64,000 bases of DNA, taken from JACQHM01 sp964535215. GTDB lineage: Bacteria > Methylomirabilota > Methylomirabilia > Methylomirabilales > JACQHM01. The notes beneath the pieces were generated by a model. That model worked only from the letters and a program-made list of their open reading frames with translations, ran no database searches and was not told the origin of the DNA. Positions within the stretch are counted from its first letter, which is position 1. Each line of letters opens with the position of its first letter. Shown piece after piece: positions 39,629 to 47,443 of the stretch. The stretch lies in assembly GCA_964535215.1 (NCBI GenBank), contig CAZHST010000005.1, forward strand, positions 1-64,000. The letters run 5' to 3'. The translations under genes were made by a program, and so were the position numbers.

Positions 39629-40870
39629 CTAATAACGGGTGCCGGTATAAGGGATGGGGTGGGCGGCCCTTGTACGGGATGGAACGGGGACCTCTTCCGG
39701 CCCATCCGCCGGGAAGATCTGGCGCAGTTGATAGGTCGTCGTCCGCTCGGCCGGGACCCGACCGATCCTCCGGATCAGGGCTCGGAACTCTTCAGGGGAG
39801 ACGTACTCCCCGAAGGTCGCCCCGGCCGATTTGGAGATGTTCTCCTCCATCAACGTCCCGCTGAAGTCGTTGGCCCCCGCCTGAAGGCAGGCCAGGGCTA
39901 CATCGAAGCCGAGCTTGACCCACGAGACCTGGATGTTCGGGATGGAGTCGTTCAGAAGGAGACGGGCCAGGGCATGGACGATGAGATCCTCCCGGAAGCT
40001 GCTCCCCGCCCGGGCTCGCCCTGTTTGATAGAGCCGGGTCTTCTCGTGGATGAAGGCAAGGGGAACAAACTCGGTAAAGCCTCCTGTCTCCTTCTGGATC
40101 TCCCGAAGGAGGAGGATGTGCCGGACCCAGTGCTCTGGCCCCTCGATGTGGCCGTACATCAGGGTACAGGTCGTCGGGATGCCGAGCCGATGAGCCGTTT
40201 TCACGATCTCGACCCATTGCTGGACCTTGAGCTTCCTCGGGCTCAATTTCCGGCGGATCTCATCGTCTAAAACCTCGGCGGCCGTCCCGGGGAGGCTGTT
40301 CAGGCCAGCCTCCTTCAGCATCTCCAGATACCCTTGAAGGGGGAGGCCGGTCTTTTCCACCCCGTAGGCGATCTCCATCGGGGAAAAAGCGTGGGTGTGC
40401 ATGTCAGGAAGCTCGGCCTTGATCGCTCTCAGGATCTCCCGGTAGAAATAGCCGTCCAGGTCCCTTGGCAGACCCCCCTGGATGCAGACTTCGGTTGCCC
40501 CATGGGCCTTCGCCTCCACCGCCTTGGCCACGATCTGATCCAGGGAGAGAAAGTACGCATCGGCCGCCTTCGGGGTCCGGCTGAAGCCGCAGAAGGTACA
40601 GCCCACGATGCAGAGGTTGGTGAAGTTGATGTTCCGGTTGACGACATAGGTGATGGTGTCACCTTTCGCCCGGCGGCGGAGTTCATCGGCCACCTTGACC
40701 AGGGCTTGAAGGTCAGGGCCGTCCACCTGGGCCAAGAGGAGGCCCTCCTCGAAGCCAAGTTCCCTCCCGGCCAAGGCATCCTCCAGGATCCCCGCCACCT
40801 CCCGGCGGCACTCTTTCAACAGCTCCTCCAAGGATCGTTCATCGAAAACCAGATCAACGACTTTTCCCAT
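39629..40870 (-). CDS. cofH: FO synthase subunit CofH (radical SAM)
   Basis: CofH joins the tyrosine-derived moiety to 5-amino-6-ribitylaminouracil in making FO. The 413-residue radical SAM protein has the C-x3-C-x2-C motif in C-I-V-G-C-T-F-C-G-F (near residue 66), G-G-L-P, H-A-F-S-P-M-E and M-Y-G-H-I-E. The start at ATG 40870, 31 bases downstream of the cofG stop, is preferred to a frame opening at 41029 that would overlap cofG. Confidence 0.92.
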   Translation of the reverse strand: MGKVVDLVFDERSLEELLKECRREVAGILEDALAGRELGFEEGLLLAQVDGPDLQALVKVADELRRRAKGDTITYVVNRNINFTNLCIVGCTFCGFSRTPKAADAYFLSLDQIVAKAVEAKAHGATEVCIQGGLPRDLDGYFYREILRAIKAELPDMHTHAFSPMEIAYGVEKTGLPLQGYLEMLKEAGLNSLPGTAAEVLDDEIRRKLSPRKLKVQQWVEIVKTAHRLGIPTTCTLMYGHIEGPEHWVRHILLLREIQKETGGFTEFVPLAFIHEKTRLYQTGRARAGSSFREDLIVHALARLLLNDSIPNIQVSWVKLGFDVALACLQAGANDFSGTLMEENISKSAGATFGEYVSPEEFRALIRRIGRVPAERTTTYQLRQIFPADGPEEVPVPSRTRAAHPIPYTGTRY

Positions 40871-40901
40871 GCTGCCCTCGCCTTTCCACTTCTCCACGCC
40901 T

Positions 40902-42083
40902 TCACACACCGTCCTTCGCATAACCCTCTTCGTCCACCAAGGGAATGAGCCGTTCCCAGACGGCCGGATGGACGAACCCGGGCCTCCTGATAAACTCCGG
41001 GTAGATCGCCAATCGCTCGCGAAGGACAAATCCCGCCTCGGCCGTCTTCTTCTGAAGATGGGGGATCTGGGGCCACGGGGCCTCTGGGTTGATGAAATCC
41101 CGCGTGACCGGGGAGATCCCCCCCCAATCGTTGATCCCCGCCTGAAGAAGCAGGGGATAAAACCGATCGCTCAAGTTGGGCGGGGCCTGGAGGTTCATCT
41201 CGCCGCCCAGGATCAGGCGAGCGATGGCCGCCGTTCGGAGCATCTCTGCCATCGGCGGCTCAGGGGACCCGGCCATTGGCGTCCCCGGCTTTGCCCGGAA
41301 ATTCTGGACGATGACCTCCTGAATATGGCCATACCGGTCGTGAAGGGCTTTGATGGCCACCAGGGAATCGACCCGTTCCTCCAGGGTCTCCCCAATCCCG
41401 ATGAGGATGCCGGTCGTGAAAGGGATCTGGAGCCTCCCGGCCTCCTCGAGGGTCCGGAGGCGACGGTGGGGGGTCTTGTCGGGGGCCTTCCAGTGGGGAC
41501 CTCCCTGCCTCATCAAGCGGGGGCTGATGCTCTCCAGCATGAGTCCCATGCTGACGTTCGACCTCTTCAAGGTAAGAAGGTCCTCAAAACCCATGAGGCC
41601 CGGGTTGGCATGGGGGAGGAGGCCGGTCTTTTCAAGGACCAGCTCGGTAACGGCGGCGAGATACTCGAGGGTCCGGCTGAAGCCCCGGCCTCTCAGAAAG
41701 GCCCTTGCCTCGGGGAAGGCCCGCTCCGGCTGATCGCCCAGGCTGAAGAGGGCCTCCTTGCAGCCTGCCCGCTTCCCCGCCAAGGCCACCTCCAGGACCT
41801 CCTCAGGGGTCATGAAACGGCCTCCCACCTCTCCTGGATCCTTCCGGAAGGTACAGTAGCCGCAGTAGTCCCGGCAGAGGGTGGTAAGCGGGATGAAGAC
41901 CTTCCTGGAGAAACTGACCGTCCTCCCCTTGAACCGATCCCTGACTGAAGAGGCCACCTCCAGGAGGGTAGGGAGATCCCCCTTCTCCATCAAGAGGATC
42001 GCCTCTTCCCGCGAGATCCCCCGACCCTCTTCGGCCCTGGCGAAGATCCGATCAAGTCTGGCCGTTTTCACGGGGTGGGCCAT
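40902..42083 (-). CDS. cofG: FO synthase subunit CofG (radical SAM)
   Basis: CofG forms the deazaflavin ring of FO with CofH. The 393-residue protein has the radical SAM motif C-R-D-Y-C-G-Y-C-T-F (near residue 69), F-S-L-G-D-Q-P-E, N-P-G-L-M and S-M-G-L-M-L-E-S, then G-E-x-N-L-Q-A-P-P-N-L and G-I-N-D-W-G-G-I-S-P-V-T. The start ATG 42083 overlaps the preceding oxidase gene by 32 bases. Confidence 0.92.
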   Translation of the reverse strand: MAHPVKTARLDRIFARAEEGRGISREEAILLMEKGDLPTLLEVASSVRDRFKGRTVSFSRKVFIPLTTLCRDYCGYCTFRKDPGEVGGRFMTPEEVLEVALAGKRAGCKEALFSLGDQPERAFPEARAFLRGRGFSRTLEYLAAVTELVLEKTGLLPHANPGLMGFEDLLTLKRSNVSMGLMLESISPRLMRQGGPHWKAPDKTPHRRLRTLEEAGRLQIPFTTGILIGIGETLEERVDSLVAIKALHDRYGHIQEVIVQNFRAKPGTPMAGSPEPPMAEMLRTAAIARLILGGEMNLQAPPNLSDRFYPLLLQAGINDWGGISPVTRDFINPEAPWPQIPHLQKKTAEAGFVLRERLAIYPEFIRRPGFVHPAVWERLIPLVDEEGYAKDGV

Positions 42084-42504
42084 CAAAACGCCCCCACGCA
42101 ATGATCCGATCCGGGGTGATCCGGATCACCGGTGCCGTCTCGGGCAGGACCCCTGCCGCGTATTGAGGGTACTTGACCTTGAGAAGCCGGCAGGCCTCCT
42201 CCCGTTCCCTCCCTTCCTGGAGCAGTTCCGCCGTGCCCCGGACCAGGATGTACCAGAGCTTCCCCCACTCCTCGCTGTACTCATCAACGATTAGGGCCAC
42301 CTGGGGGTTCTCCAGGATGTTTCGCACCCTGACCAGCCTTTCAGGGGCCTCCCGTTTGGGTTTTCGATCCAACGGGGTATAGAACACGCCGCCATCGTAC
42401 ACATAGCAAACCGGGACCACGTGGGGACAGCCTTTCGCATCCGCGGTGGCCAAGCGGGCCACCCGGGCTTCCCTCAACCGGACCTGGACGGGATCCTCGA
42501 TCAT
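42052..42504 (-). CDS. PPOX-class (F420- or FMN-dependent) oxidoreductase
   Basis: This 150-residue split-barrel protein has A-R-L-A-T-A-D-A-K-G-C-P-H-V-V-P-V and a D-R-K-P-K-R-E segment, which place it in the pyridoxamine-5-phosphate-oxidase-like fold; the P-x-x-P-V-C-Y-x-Y and R-G-T-A-E-L pattern is that of F420-dependent class proteins. Embedded in the F420 operon, it is probably F420-dependent. Substrate unknown. Its end overlaps cofG by 32 bases. Confidence 0.75.
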   Translation of the reverse strand: MIEDPVQVRLREARVARLATADAKGCPHVVPVCYVYDGGVFYTPLDRKPKREAPERLVRVRNILENPQVALIVDEYSEEWGKLWYILVRGTAELLQEGREREEACRLLKVKYPQYAAGVLPETAPVIRITPDRIIAWGRFDGPPRENGQT

Positions 42505-42514
42505 GGGCTTTATC

Positions 42515-43483
42515 CTATCGGGGGATCTTCGGCCGGACCTCCGAGGCAAAGCGCTCCAGGGCCTCCTCAAACTCCTCGATCCGGTCCCCCAGGTAGTCGA
42601 AGATCATGTGGGAAACGCCAGCCTCGGCGTAGCGCCCGATGTCCTCGACGATGTCAGGAGGACTCCCGGTAAGGGGTCTCCGCTTTTCGTCCGGCGGGGC
42701 ACCGGGCCCTCCCATCCGGGGGGTGCCTAACCAGAGGGGGGCCCGGAAGGCAATGGTCAGGGCCTCAGGGTCCCTCCCCGCCTCCTCGGTCATCCCTTTG
42801 ACCTGACGGATGGCCTCGGCCAGCTCCGGCGGCCTGAAGCTGGCTGGCGGCCGAAGGCCGATGGGCATCCACCCGTCGCCCAGACGGGCCACCCGTCGCA
42901 TCGCCGCCTTTGTGTGGCCCCCGATCCAAATCGGGATCGAGGGCTTCTGGACCGGCTTCGGAGCGAAGAGGACTTCCGGGAAGCGAATGTACCGACCCTC
43001 GAACCGGGATTCCTCCTCAACCCAGAGGGTCCGGAAGATCTGGAGGAACTCATCGGTCACTGCCCCCCGCTCCCGGAAATACCCAAGACCTAGCGCCACA
43101 AACTCCTCCTCCATCCAGCCCACCCCCGCTCCCAGGATCACCCGGCCTCCTGAAAGGAAATCGGCGGTTGAGAGCATCTTGGCGGTCAGGACCGGGTTCC
43201 GGTAGGGGATGATCAGCACACTGGTCCCGACCTTGACCCTCCTGGTCCTGGCCAGCAGGTATGAGAGGAGGGTCAAAGGCTCCAGGTAATGCTCCCAGGC
43301 TTTCGGATCCACCCTGCCATCAGCGCTGTAGGGGTAGGAGGAGCGGATCCTGGTCGGGATCACGATATGGTCGGTCACCCAGATCGAGTCATAGCCCAAA
43401 CGATCAGCCTTCTCGGCCAAACGGACCAGGTTCTCCTCCGTCGCCAGCGGCCCCCGGCAGATCAGCGACCAGCCGAACTGCAT
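42515..43483 (-). CDS. F420-dependent LLM-class oxidoreductase
   Basis: This 322-residue luciferase-like TIM barrel contains D-S-I-W-V-T-D-H-I-V-I-P, V-K-V-G-T-S-V-L-I-I-P-Y-R-N-P-V-L-T-A-K, a G-A-G-V-G-W-M-E-E-E-F stretch and P-I-W-I-G-G-H-T. Substituting for the flavin, F420 is the usual cofactor of this subfamily. It lies among F420 biosynthesis genes. The substrate is not predictable. A clear GGGAGGGAGG precedes the ATG. Confidence 0.85.
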   Translation of the reverse strand: MQFGWSLICRGPLATEENLVRLAEKADRLGYDSIWVTDHIVIPTRIRSSYPYSADGRVDPKAWEHYLEPLTLLSYLLARTRRVKVGTSVLIIPYRNPVLTAKMLSTADFLSGGRVILGAGVGWMEEEFVALGLGYFRERGAVTDEFLQIFRTLWVEEESRFEGRYIRFPEVLFAPKPVQKPSIPIWIGGHTKAAMRRVARLGDGWMPIGLRPPASFRPPELAEAIRQVKGMTEEAGRDPEALTIAFRAPLWLGTPRMGGPGAPPDEKRRPLTGSPPDIVEDIGRYAEAGVSHMIFDYLGDRIEEFEEALERFASEVRPKIPR

Positions 43484-43517
43484 ACCTCCCTCCCCATGGC
43501 ACGTTGAACCTTAAACC

Positions 43518-44276
43518 TTACCGGAACAGATCCTTCTCCTCCCTCCTGATCAGCTCCTGCCCACAACCCTCCCCGGGAGAAAACCGGTACCCCCGGATGA
43601 TGACCGCAGGGATCTCCTCGACCTTCCCCATCACCAGCTCGGCCGCCGCCGCCAGTTCATCGGCCACCGCCATCACCGTGCTCCGAAGGGTCACCCCATA
43701 GGGATCCTTCTCACCCCGGTAATCCCGAAGGGGCAAAAGCCCGCTCACCCCCAGGGCCACGTTGGTTAAACCCTCCCGCCAGGGCCGGCCGAAGGTATCG
43801 GAGATGATGACGGCAACCTCCTGCCCCGTCCCCCTCCTGATCGCCTCCCGGAGCTGATCGGCCGAGGCGTCGGGATCCTTCGGGAGGAGACAGACGAGCT
43901 CCTCCCCCGGAAGGTTGGAGCGATCCACCCCCGCATTGGCGCAGATGAACCCGTGGAACGTCTCGGCGATGAGGATCCCCCGGGCCATCCGAACGATCCG
44001 CCGCGACTCCCTGAGGATCACCTCCACATGCCGGGGGTCCTTGCCCAGCAAGGCGGCGACGGCTTCAGCAAACGGGGAAGGGGTGACGGTCTTGAGATCC
44101 AAAAGGCGCCCTTCGGCCTTCGACACGATCTTCTGGGCCACCACCAGGACATCGCCGGCGTTGAAGGTCAGGCCCTGCTGGGTGACCGCGGCGAGCAGGA
44201 CCCCGGCCAGGTCATCCCCCGGCCGGACCTCGGGGATGCCCCGGATGCCAAAGAGGGCAAGATCAGGCCGAGGCAC
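43518..44276 (-). CDS. cofE: F420-0:gamma-glutamyl ligase CofE
   Basis: CofE adds gamma-linked glutamates to F420-0. The 252-residue protein has V-V-A-Q-K-I-V-S-K-A-E-G-R near residues 45-57, N-A-G-V-D-R-S-N and I-S-D-T-F-G-R-P-W-R-E-G-L-T-N-V-A-L-G. It lacks the C-terminal nitroreductase domain of actinobacterial FbiB, so the final FMN-linked step must be done elsewhere if it occurs. It starts at GTG and overlaps cofC by 14 bases. Confidence 0.93.
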   Translation of the reverse strand: MPRPDLALFGIRGIPEVRPGDDLAGVLLAAVTQQGLTFNAGDVLVVAQKIVSKAEGRLLDLKTVTPSPFAEAVAALLGKDPRHVEVILRESRRIVRMARGILIAETFHGFICANAGVDRSNLPGEELVCLLPKDPDASADQLREAIRRGTGQEVAVIISDTFGRPWREGLTNVALGVSGLLPLRDYRGEKDPYGVTLRSTVMAVADELAAAAELVMGKVEEIPAVIIRGYRFSPGEGCGQELIRREEKDLFR

Positions 44277-44922
44277 GGCACCGCTCCAAGACCCCTGTTC
44301 TCACGAGGACCCGGTAGGTCTCGGTTTCGCTGGCCTCCCGGGCGAACAGGAGGAGGTCTTCAACCTCGTCAATATCCAGGCTCAAGCCGGGCAGTCTAAC
44401 GACCTCATAAGGTACCCCCCTCTGCCTTGCCTCCGCAATGTGGCCCTGGAGGCTGTCGTAGCCAAAGCGAGAGGGGATCACATCGGGGGGGGTCTTTAAC
44501 AGGGCATTCGTCCCCTTGCCGTCCCGGGAGGGTGCCAAAACCACCGAAGGCCCACCCCGGGTCCTGTCCAGAAGCTCCTGGATCTCTCCCCTGGTGCAAA
44601 GGGGGGCATCGGCCGGAATGACCAGGAGCGACCGGGCCCCCCATCCCTTCAAGATCAAAGCGGCCCGGTCCACCGAATGGCGCTCGGAGCGCTGCTCATC
44701 CTCATGGATCACGATCGCTCCCGCCTTCCGGGCCACTTCGGCCGCCGCCGGGTCCGAGGTGACCATCGCAAGCTGGTCGAGGCCCTCCACACCGGAGAAG
44801 GTGTCCAGGGTGTCCTGAAGCATGGCAAACGACAAAACCCACCGTTCCTCCGGGGAGAGAAACGGAGAAAGCCTTCGCTTGGCCCGCCTGAACTCCTTCA
44901 CCGGGATGAGGGCAACCCGCAT
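44263..44922 (-). CDS. cofC: CofC guanylyltransferase (F420)
   Basis: CofC activates the lactyl-side precursor (phospholactate, PEP or 3-phosphoglycerate in different lineages) with GTP for CofD. The 219-residue protein starts with A-L-I-P-V-K-x-F-x-x-A-K-x-R-L-S and holds P-A-D-A-P-L (the metal-nucleotide site), S-R-D-G-K-G-T-N-A-L, and F-G-x-D-S. Start ATG 44922. As first gene of the F420 operon it is about 50 bases downstream of the tRNA-Gln terminator. Confidence 0.9.
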   Translation of the reverse strand: MRVALIPVKEFRRAKRRLSPFLSPEERWVLSFAMLQDTLDTFSGVEGLDQLAMVTSDPAAAEVARKAGAIVIHEDEQRSERHSVDRAALILKGWGARSLLVIPADAPLCTRGEIQELLDRTRGGPSVVLAPSRDGKGTNALLKTPPDVIPSRFGYDSLQGHIAEARQRGVPYEVVRLPGLSLDIDEVEDLLLFAREASETETYRVLVRTGVLERCRASA

Positions 44923-44970
44923 AACGCTTTCCCCTACCCTACCAGATGGAGGAAGCGGGATCAATCAAAA

Positions 44971-45007
44971 CTTAAAAAGGGCTCAGAAGCCTTGCCGCTG
45001 AGCCCTT
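44971..45007 (-). terminator. Terminator downstream of tRNA-Gln
   Basis: A perfect 10-bp stem pairs 44998-45007 with 44977-44986 with an 11-base loop; on the minus strand it ends in CCCTTTTTAAGTTTTG. It separates the tRNA from the F420 operon. Confidence 0.85.
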
Positions 45008-45026
45008 GTCGGACAATCCTCTAGCG

Positions 45027-45100
45027 TGGCTGGAGGGCGAGGATTCGAACCCCGGCAAGCAGATCCAGAGTCTGCTGTCCTACCGCTAGACGACCCTCCA
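45027..45100 (-). tRNA. tRNA-Gln(CTG)
   Basis: This 74-nt minus-strand tRNA includes encoded CCA. Acceptor TGGAGGG pairs with CCCTCCA, discriminator G, anticodon stem GCAGA/TCTGC with loop CTCTGGA gives anticodon CTG, and the T arm contains GGTTCGA. It reads CAG codons. The U1-A72 start is a usual identity feature of bacterial tRNA-Gln. Confidence 0.95.
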
Positions 45101-45113
45101 TCAGCTCGTACTC

Positions 45114-45142
45114 ACGATACCGGAGCAAGGGGGAAAAGTCAA
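45114..45142 (-). promoter_or_regulatory. Promoter of tRNA-Gln
   Basis: Minus strand TTGACT (45142-45137), 17-base spacer, TATCGT (45119-45114). It overlaps the end of greA. Confidence 0.6.
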
Positions 45143-45624
45143 GCCTCTCCGCGGTCATCATCGTGGATCGTGACCACGCGGACGACCTCGTAGACCTTCC
45201 TCCCGCCAGGCGTCTCGATCGTCACCTCATCTCCTGCCCTCCGTCCGACGAGGCCTCGGCCGATGGGCGAGACCATCGAGATCCACCCTCGGGAGCTGTC
45301 CACCTCCTCCGGCGAGACCAGTCTGTAGATCTTCACCTCCCCCGTCTGGAGGTCTCTGAGCTCCACGGTGGAGCCGAAGCCAACCCGGTCGCGAGGGATC
45401 GTGTTCGGATTGATTGAGGAGAGGGCGGCGATCCGCTGCTTCAGGTGCATGATCCTGGCCTGGACGAAACCCTGCCGATCCTTCAAGGCCTCGTACTCGC
45501 CGCTCTCCCGCAGGTCTCCCAGTTCCCTGGCCGCCTGAATCCTCTGGGGAAGCTCGATCTTCAACTCCCGCTCCAAGGCCACCAGCTCTGCCCGGAGACC
45601 AGCCAGCACATCCTCTAAGCCCAT
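45139..45624 (-). CDS. greA: Transcript cleavage factor GreA
   Basis: GreA rescues backtracked RNA polymerase by activating transcript cleavage. The 161-residue protein has the N-terminal coiled coil with the conserved acidic tip A-R-E-L-G-D-L-R-E-S-G-E-Y-E-A-L (near 32-47) and the C-terminal FKBP-like domain with I-S-M-V-S-P-I-G-R-G-L-V-G and G-D-E-V-T-I-E-T-P-G-G. Located downstream of gltX (42-base gap) and upstream of tRNA-Gln. Confidence 0.94.
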   Translation of the reverse strand: MGLEDVLAGLRAELVALERELKIELPQRIQAARELGDLRESGEYEALKDRQGFVQARIMHLKQRIAALSSINPNTIPRDRVGFGSTVELRDLQTGEVKIYRLVSPEEVDSSRGWISMVSPIGRGLVGRRAGDEVTIETPGGRKVYEVVRVVTIHDDDRGEA

Positions 45625-45666
45625 CGCATCCCCTCACCTTCCCATGCACGATCTGCCGCTCACTGC

Positions 45667-47076
45667 CTACGCTTTGGGGTCAAGGACAGCGTTCAGCCGC
45701 TGGAGGCACCGCTCCCGGCCGAGAAGTTCCATAACGGCAAAGAGAGGGGGGCTGACGGTCCTCCCCGTCAGGGCCACCCGCAGGGGTTGGGCGATCTCCA
45801 CCAGCTTTACCCCCTGCTGGGTGGCAAACCCCCGCACCAGGGTCTCTAAGGCCGCTGCCGTGAACTCGGGGAGGACCTCCAGCCTGGGCCGGAGGGCTTG
45901 AAGCCTCGCCCTGGTCTCGGAGGAGAGAAGGCTGGCGGCTTTGGCATCCATGGTGACCCGGACCTCGAAGAGGACCTTGGATGCTTCGGCCAGCTCCCGG
46001 AGCGTCTTTGCCCGCTCCTGATAAATCCTCACGACCCCTTCGAGCCACCAGGCCTCCTTCCTTTGAAGCTCCTCCCGACTGACCCCTGCCTCTTCCCAAA
46101 AGGGGAACAGGTGCTCCACCAACCGCTTCGCCTCCGCCTGCTTGATGTAGTGGCCGTTCAGCCAGAGAAGCTTCGCCGGATCAAAGACGGCTGGGGTCCT
46201 CCCCACTTTCTCCAGCGTGAAGTAGCGGATCAGCTCTTCCCGGGAGAAGATCTCCTGATCCCCGTGAGACCAGCCGAGGCGGGCCAGATAGTTGATCATG
46301 GCCTCGGGGAGGTAACCCATATCCCGATAGGCCTGGACGGAGGTGGCCCCGTGGCGCTTGGAAAGGCGGCTTTTGTCCGGCCCGAGGATCATCGGAAGAT
46401 GGGCAAACCGAGGCGGCGGGAAGCCAAGGGCCTCATAGAGCTTGATCTGCTTTGGCGTGTTTGAAAGGTGATCGTCTCCACGGATGACGTGGGTGATCCC
46501 CATCTGGACATCGTCAATGACGACGGCAAAGTTGTAGGTGGGGGTACCGTCCGACCGAAGCAGGACAAAATCCTCCAGCTCCGCGTCGTCGAACTCGACC
46601 GGGCCGTGGACGAGATCCTCGACCCTCGTTTTCCCGCTCCCTTCCACCTTGAACCGGACGGCAAACGGGCGCCCCCCTACCGCCTTCTGGTCCCGGCACC
46701 GTCCATCGTACTTTGGGGGAAGGCCTTTGGCCAACGAGACCTTCCGCCGCTCCTCCAGCTCGTCCGGTGAGCAGAAACAGGGATAGGCCTTCCCGGCCTG
46801 GAGGAGCTGCTCCGCCGATTCCCGGTAGAGATGGAGCCGCTCCGCCTGCCGGTAGGGCCCTTCATCCCAGTCCAGGCCGAGCCACTCTAAACCTTCCATG
46901 ATGGCCCCAGCCGACTCCTCCGTGGACCGTTCAGGATCGGTGTCCTCGATCCTTAAGATAAAAGTCCCCCCATGATGCCGGGCAAAGAGCCAGTTGTAGA
47001 GGGCGGTCCTGGCCCCGCCGACGTGCAGGTAGCCCGTCGGGCTAGGGGCGAAGCGGACCCTCACGGTCTCCTTCAT
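45667..47076 (-). CDS. gltX: Glutamyl-tRNA synthetase
   Basis: The enzyme charges tRNA-Glu. The 469-residue class I synthetase has the H-I-G-H-like motif (F-A-P-S-P-T-G-Y-L-H-V-G-G-A), R-I-E-D-T-D-P-E-R-S, a C-F-C zinc-region fragment, and the KMSKS motif as L-S-K-R-H-G-A (near 243-249). It may be discriminating or not; a Gln-tRNA amidotransferase is not in the window. Preceded by a leader with two terminator-like hairpins. Confidence 0.94.
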   Translation of the reverse strand: MKETVRVRFAPSPTGYLHVGGARTALYNWLFARHHGGTFILRIEDTDPERSTEESAGAIMEGLEWLGLDWDEGPYRQAERLHLYRESAEQLLQAGKAYPCFCSPDELEERRKVSLAKGLPPKYDGRCRDQKAVGGRPFAVRFKVEGSGKTRVEDLVHGPVEFDDAELEDFVLLRSDGTPTYNFAVVIDDVQMGITHVIRGDDHLSNTPKQIKLYEALGFPPPRFAHLPMILGPDKSRLSKRHGATSVQAYRDMGYLPEAMINYLARLGWSHGDQEIFSREELIRYFTLEKVGRTPAVFDPAKLLWLNGHYIKQAEAKRLVEHLFPFWEEAGVSREELQRKEAWWLEGVVRIYQERAKTLRELAEASKVLFEVRVTMDAKAASLLSSETRARLQALRPRLEVLPEFTAAALETLVRGFATQQGVKLVEIAQPLRVALTGRTVSPPLFAVMELLGRERCLQRLNAVLDPKA

Positions 47077-47106
47077 CCTTCTCCCACTCCCCGGTCAGGC
47101 CCGGAG

Positions 47107-47145
47107 AAAAACAAGAAAAAAACGGAGGCGTCTCCTGGCGCCCTC
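47107..47145 (-). terminator. Promoter-proximal terminator in the gltX leader
   Basis: Stem GAGGGCG/CGCCTC (about 47139-47145 with 47124-47130) followed on the minus strand by CGTTTTTTTCTTGTTTTTC. It ends about 30 bases before the gltX start codon. Confidence 0.6.
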
Positions 47146-47185
47146 TGCATCCCTGGGGTAGGAACGCTCTTCCTCTTCCAATGAG

Positions 47186-47216
47186 AAAAACTCGTTCAGG
47201 AGAGTCCCTGAACGAG
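47186..47216 (-). terminator. First terminator hairpin in the gltX leader
   Basis: A perfect 10-bp stem (47207-47216 with 47191-47200) with loop GACTCT is followed by TTTTTCTCATT on the minus strand. The 367-bp stretch 47077-47443 holds no protein gene; it contains this hairpin, the second one and two divergent promoters. Confidence 0.85.
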
Positions 47217-47239
47217 CCTTCGACACCACTACCTGCCTT

Positions 47240-47269
47240 TATCTACCATGCCCGCCCCATCAGTGTCAA
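47240..47269 (-). promoter_or_regulatory. Promoter of the gltX leader
   Basis: Minus strand TTGACA (47269-47264), 18-base spacer, TAGATA (47245-47240). Transcription from here would cross both terminator hairpins before gltX. Confidence 0.55.
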
Positions 47270-47383
47270 GCGCAAACGCAAAGCCGTTCGGCGATCAGCC
47301 AGCCGTTTTCAGGTCAAAAGGGGCAACGAACGATGCTCAAGGCAGAGAACGGGGCCCCCTGAAGCCTGCCCTCGTTTCTCAGC

Positions 47384-47412
47384 TTGACGGGAGCCTCTTC
47401 TCTTATTATAGT
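47384..47412 (+). promoter_or_regulatory. Sigma70 promoter of the YdjM-like gene
   Basis: TTGACG (47384-47389), 17-base spacer, TATAGT (47407-47412), 31 bases before the ATG. Confidence 0.6.
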
Positions 47413-47443
47413 GAGGATCGGATTGCCTCTGAGGGGAAAAGGG

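Noticed and set aside
47077..47443. T-box riboswitch or tRNA-sensing leader before gltX
   Set aside because: No AGGGTGG-type T-box core or specifier loop could be found; only promoter and hairpins are supported.
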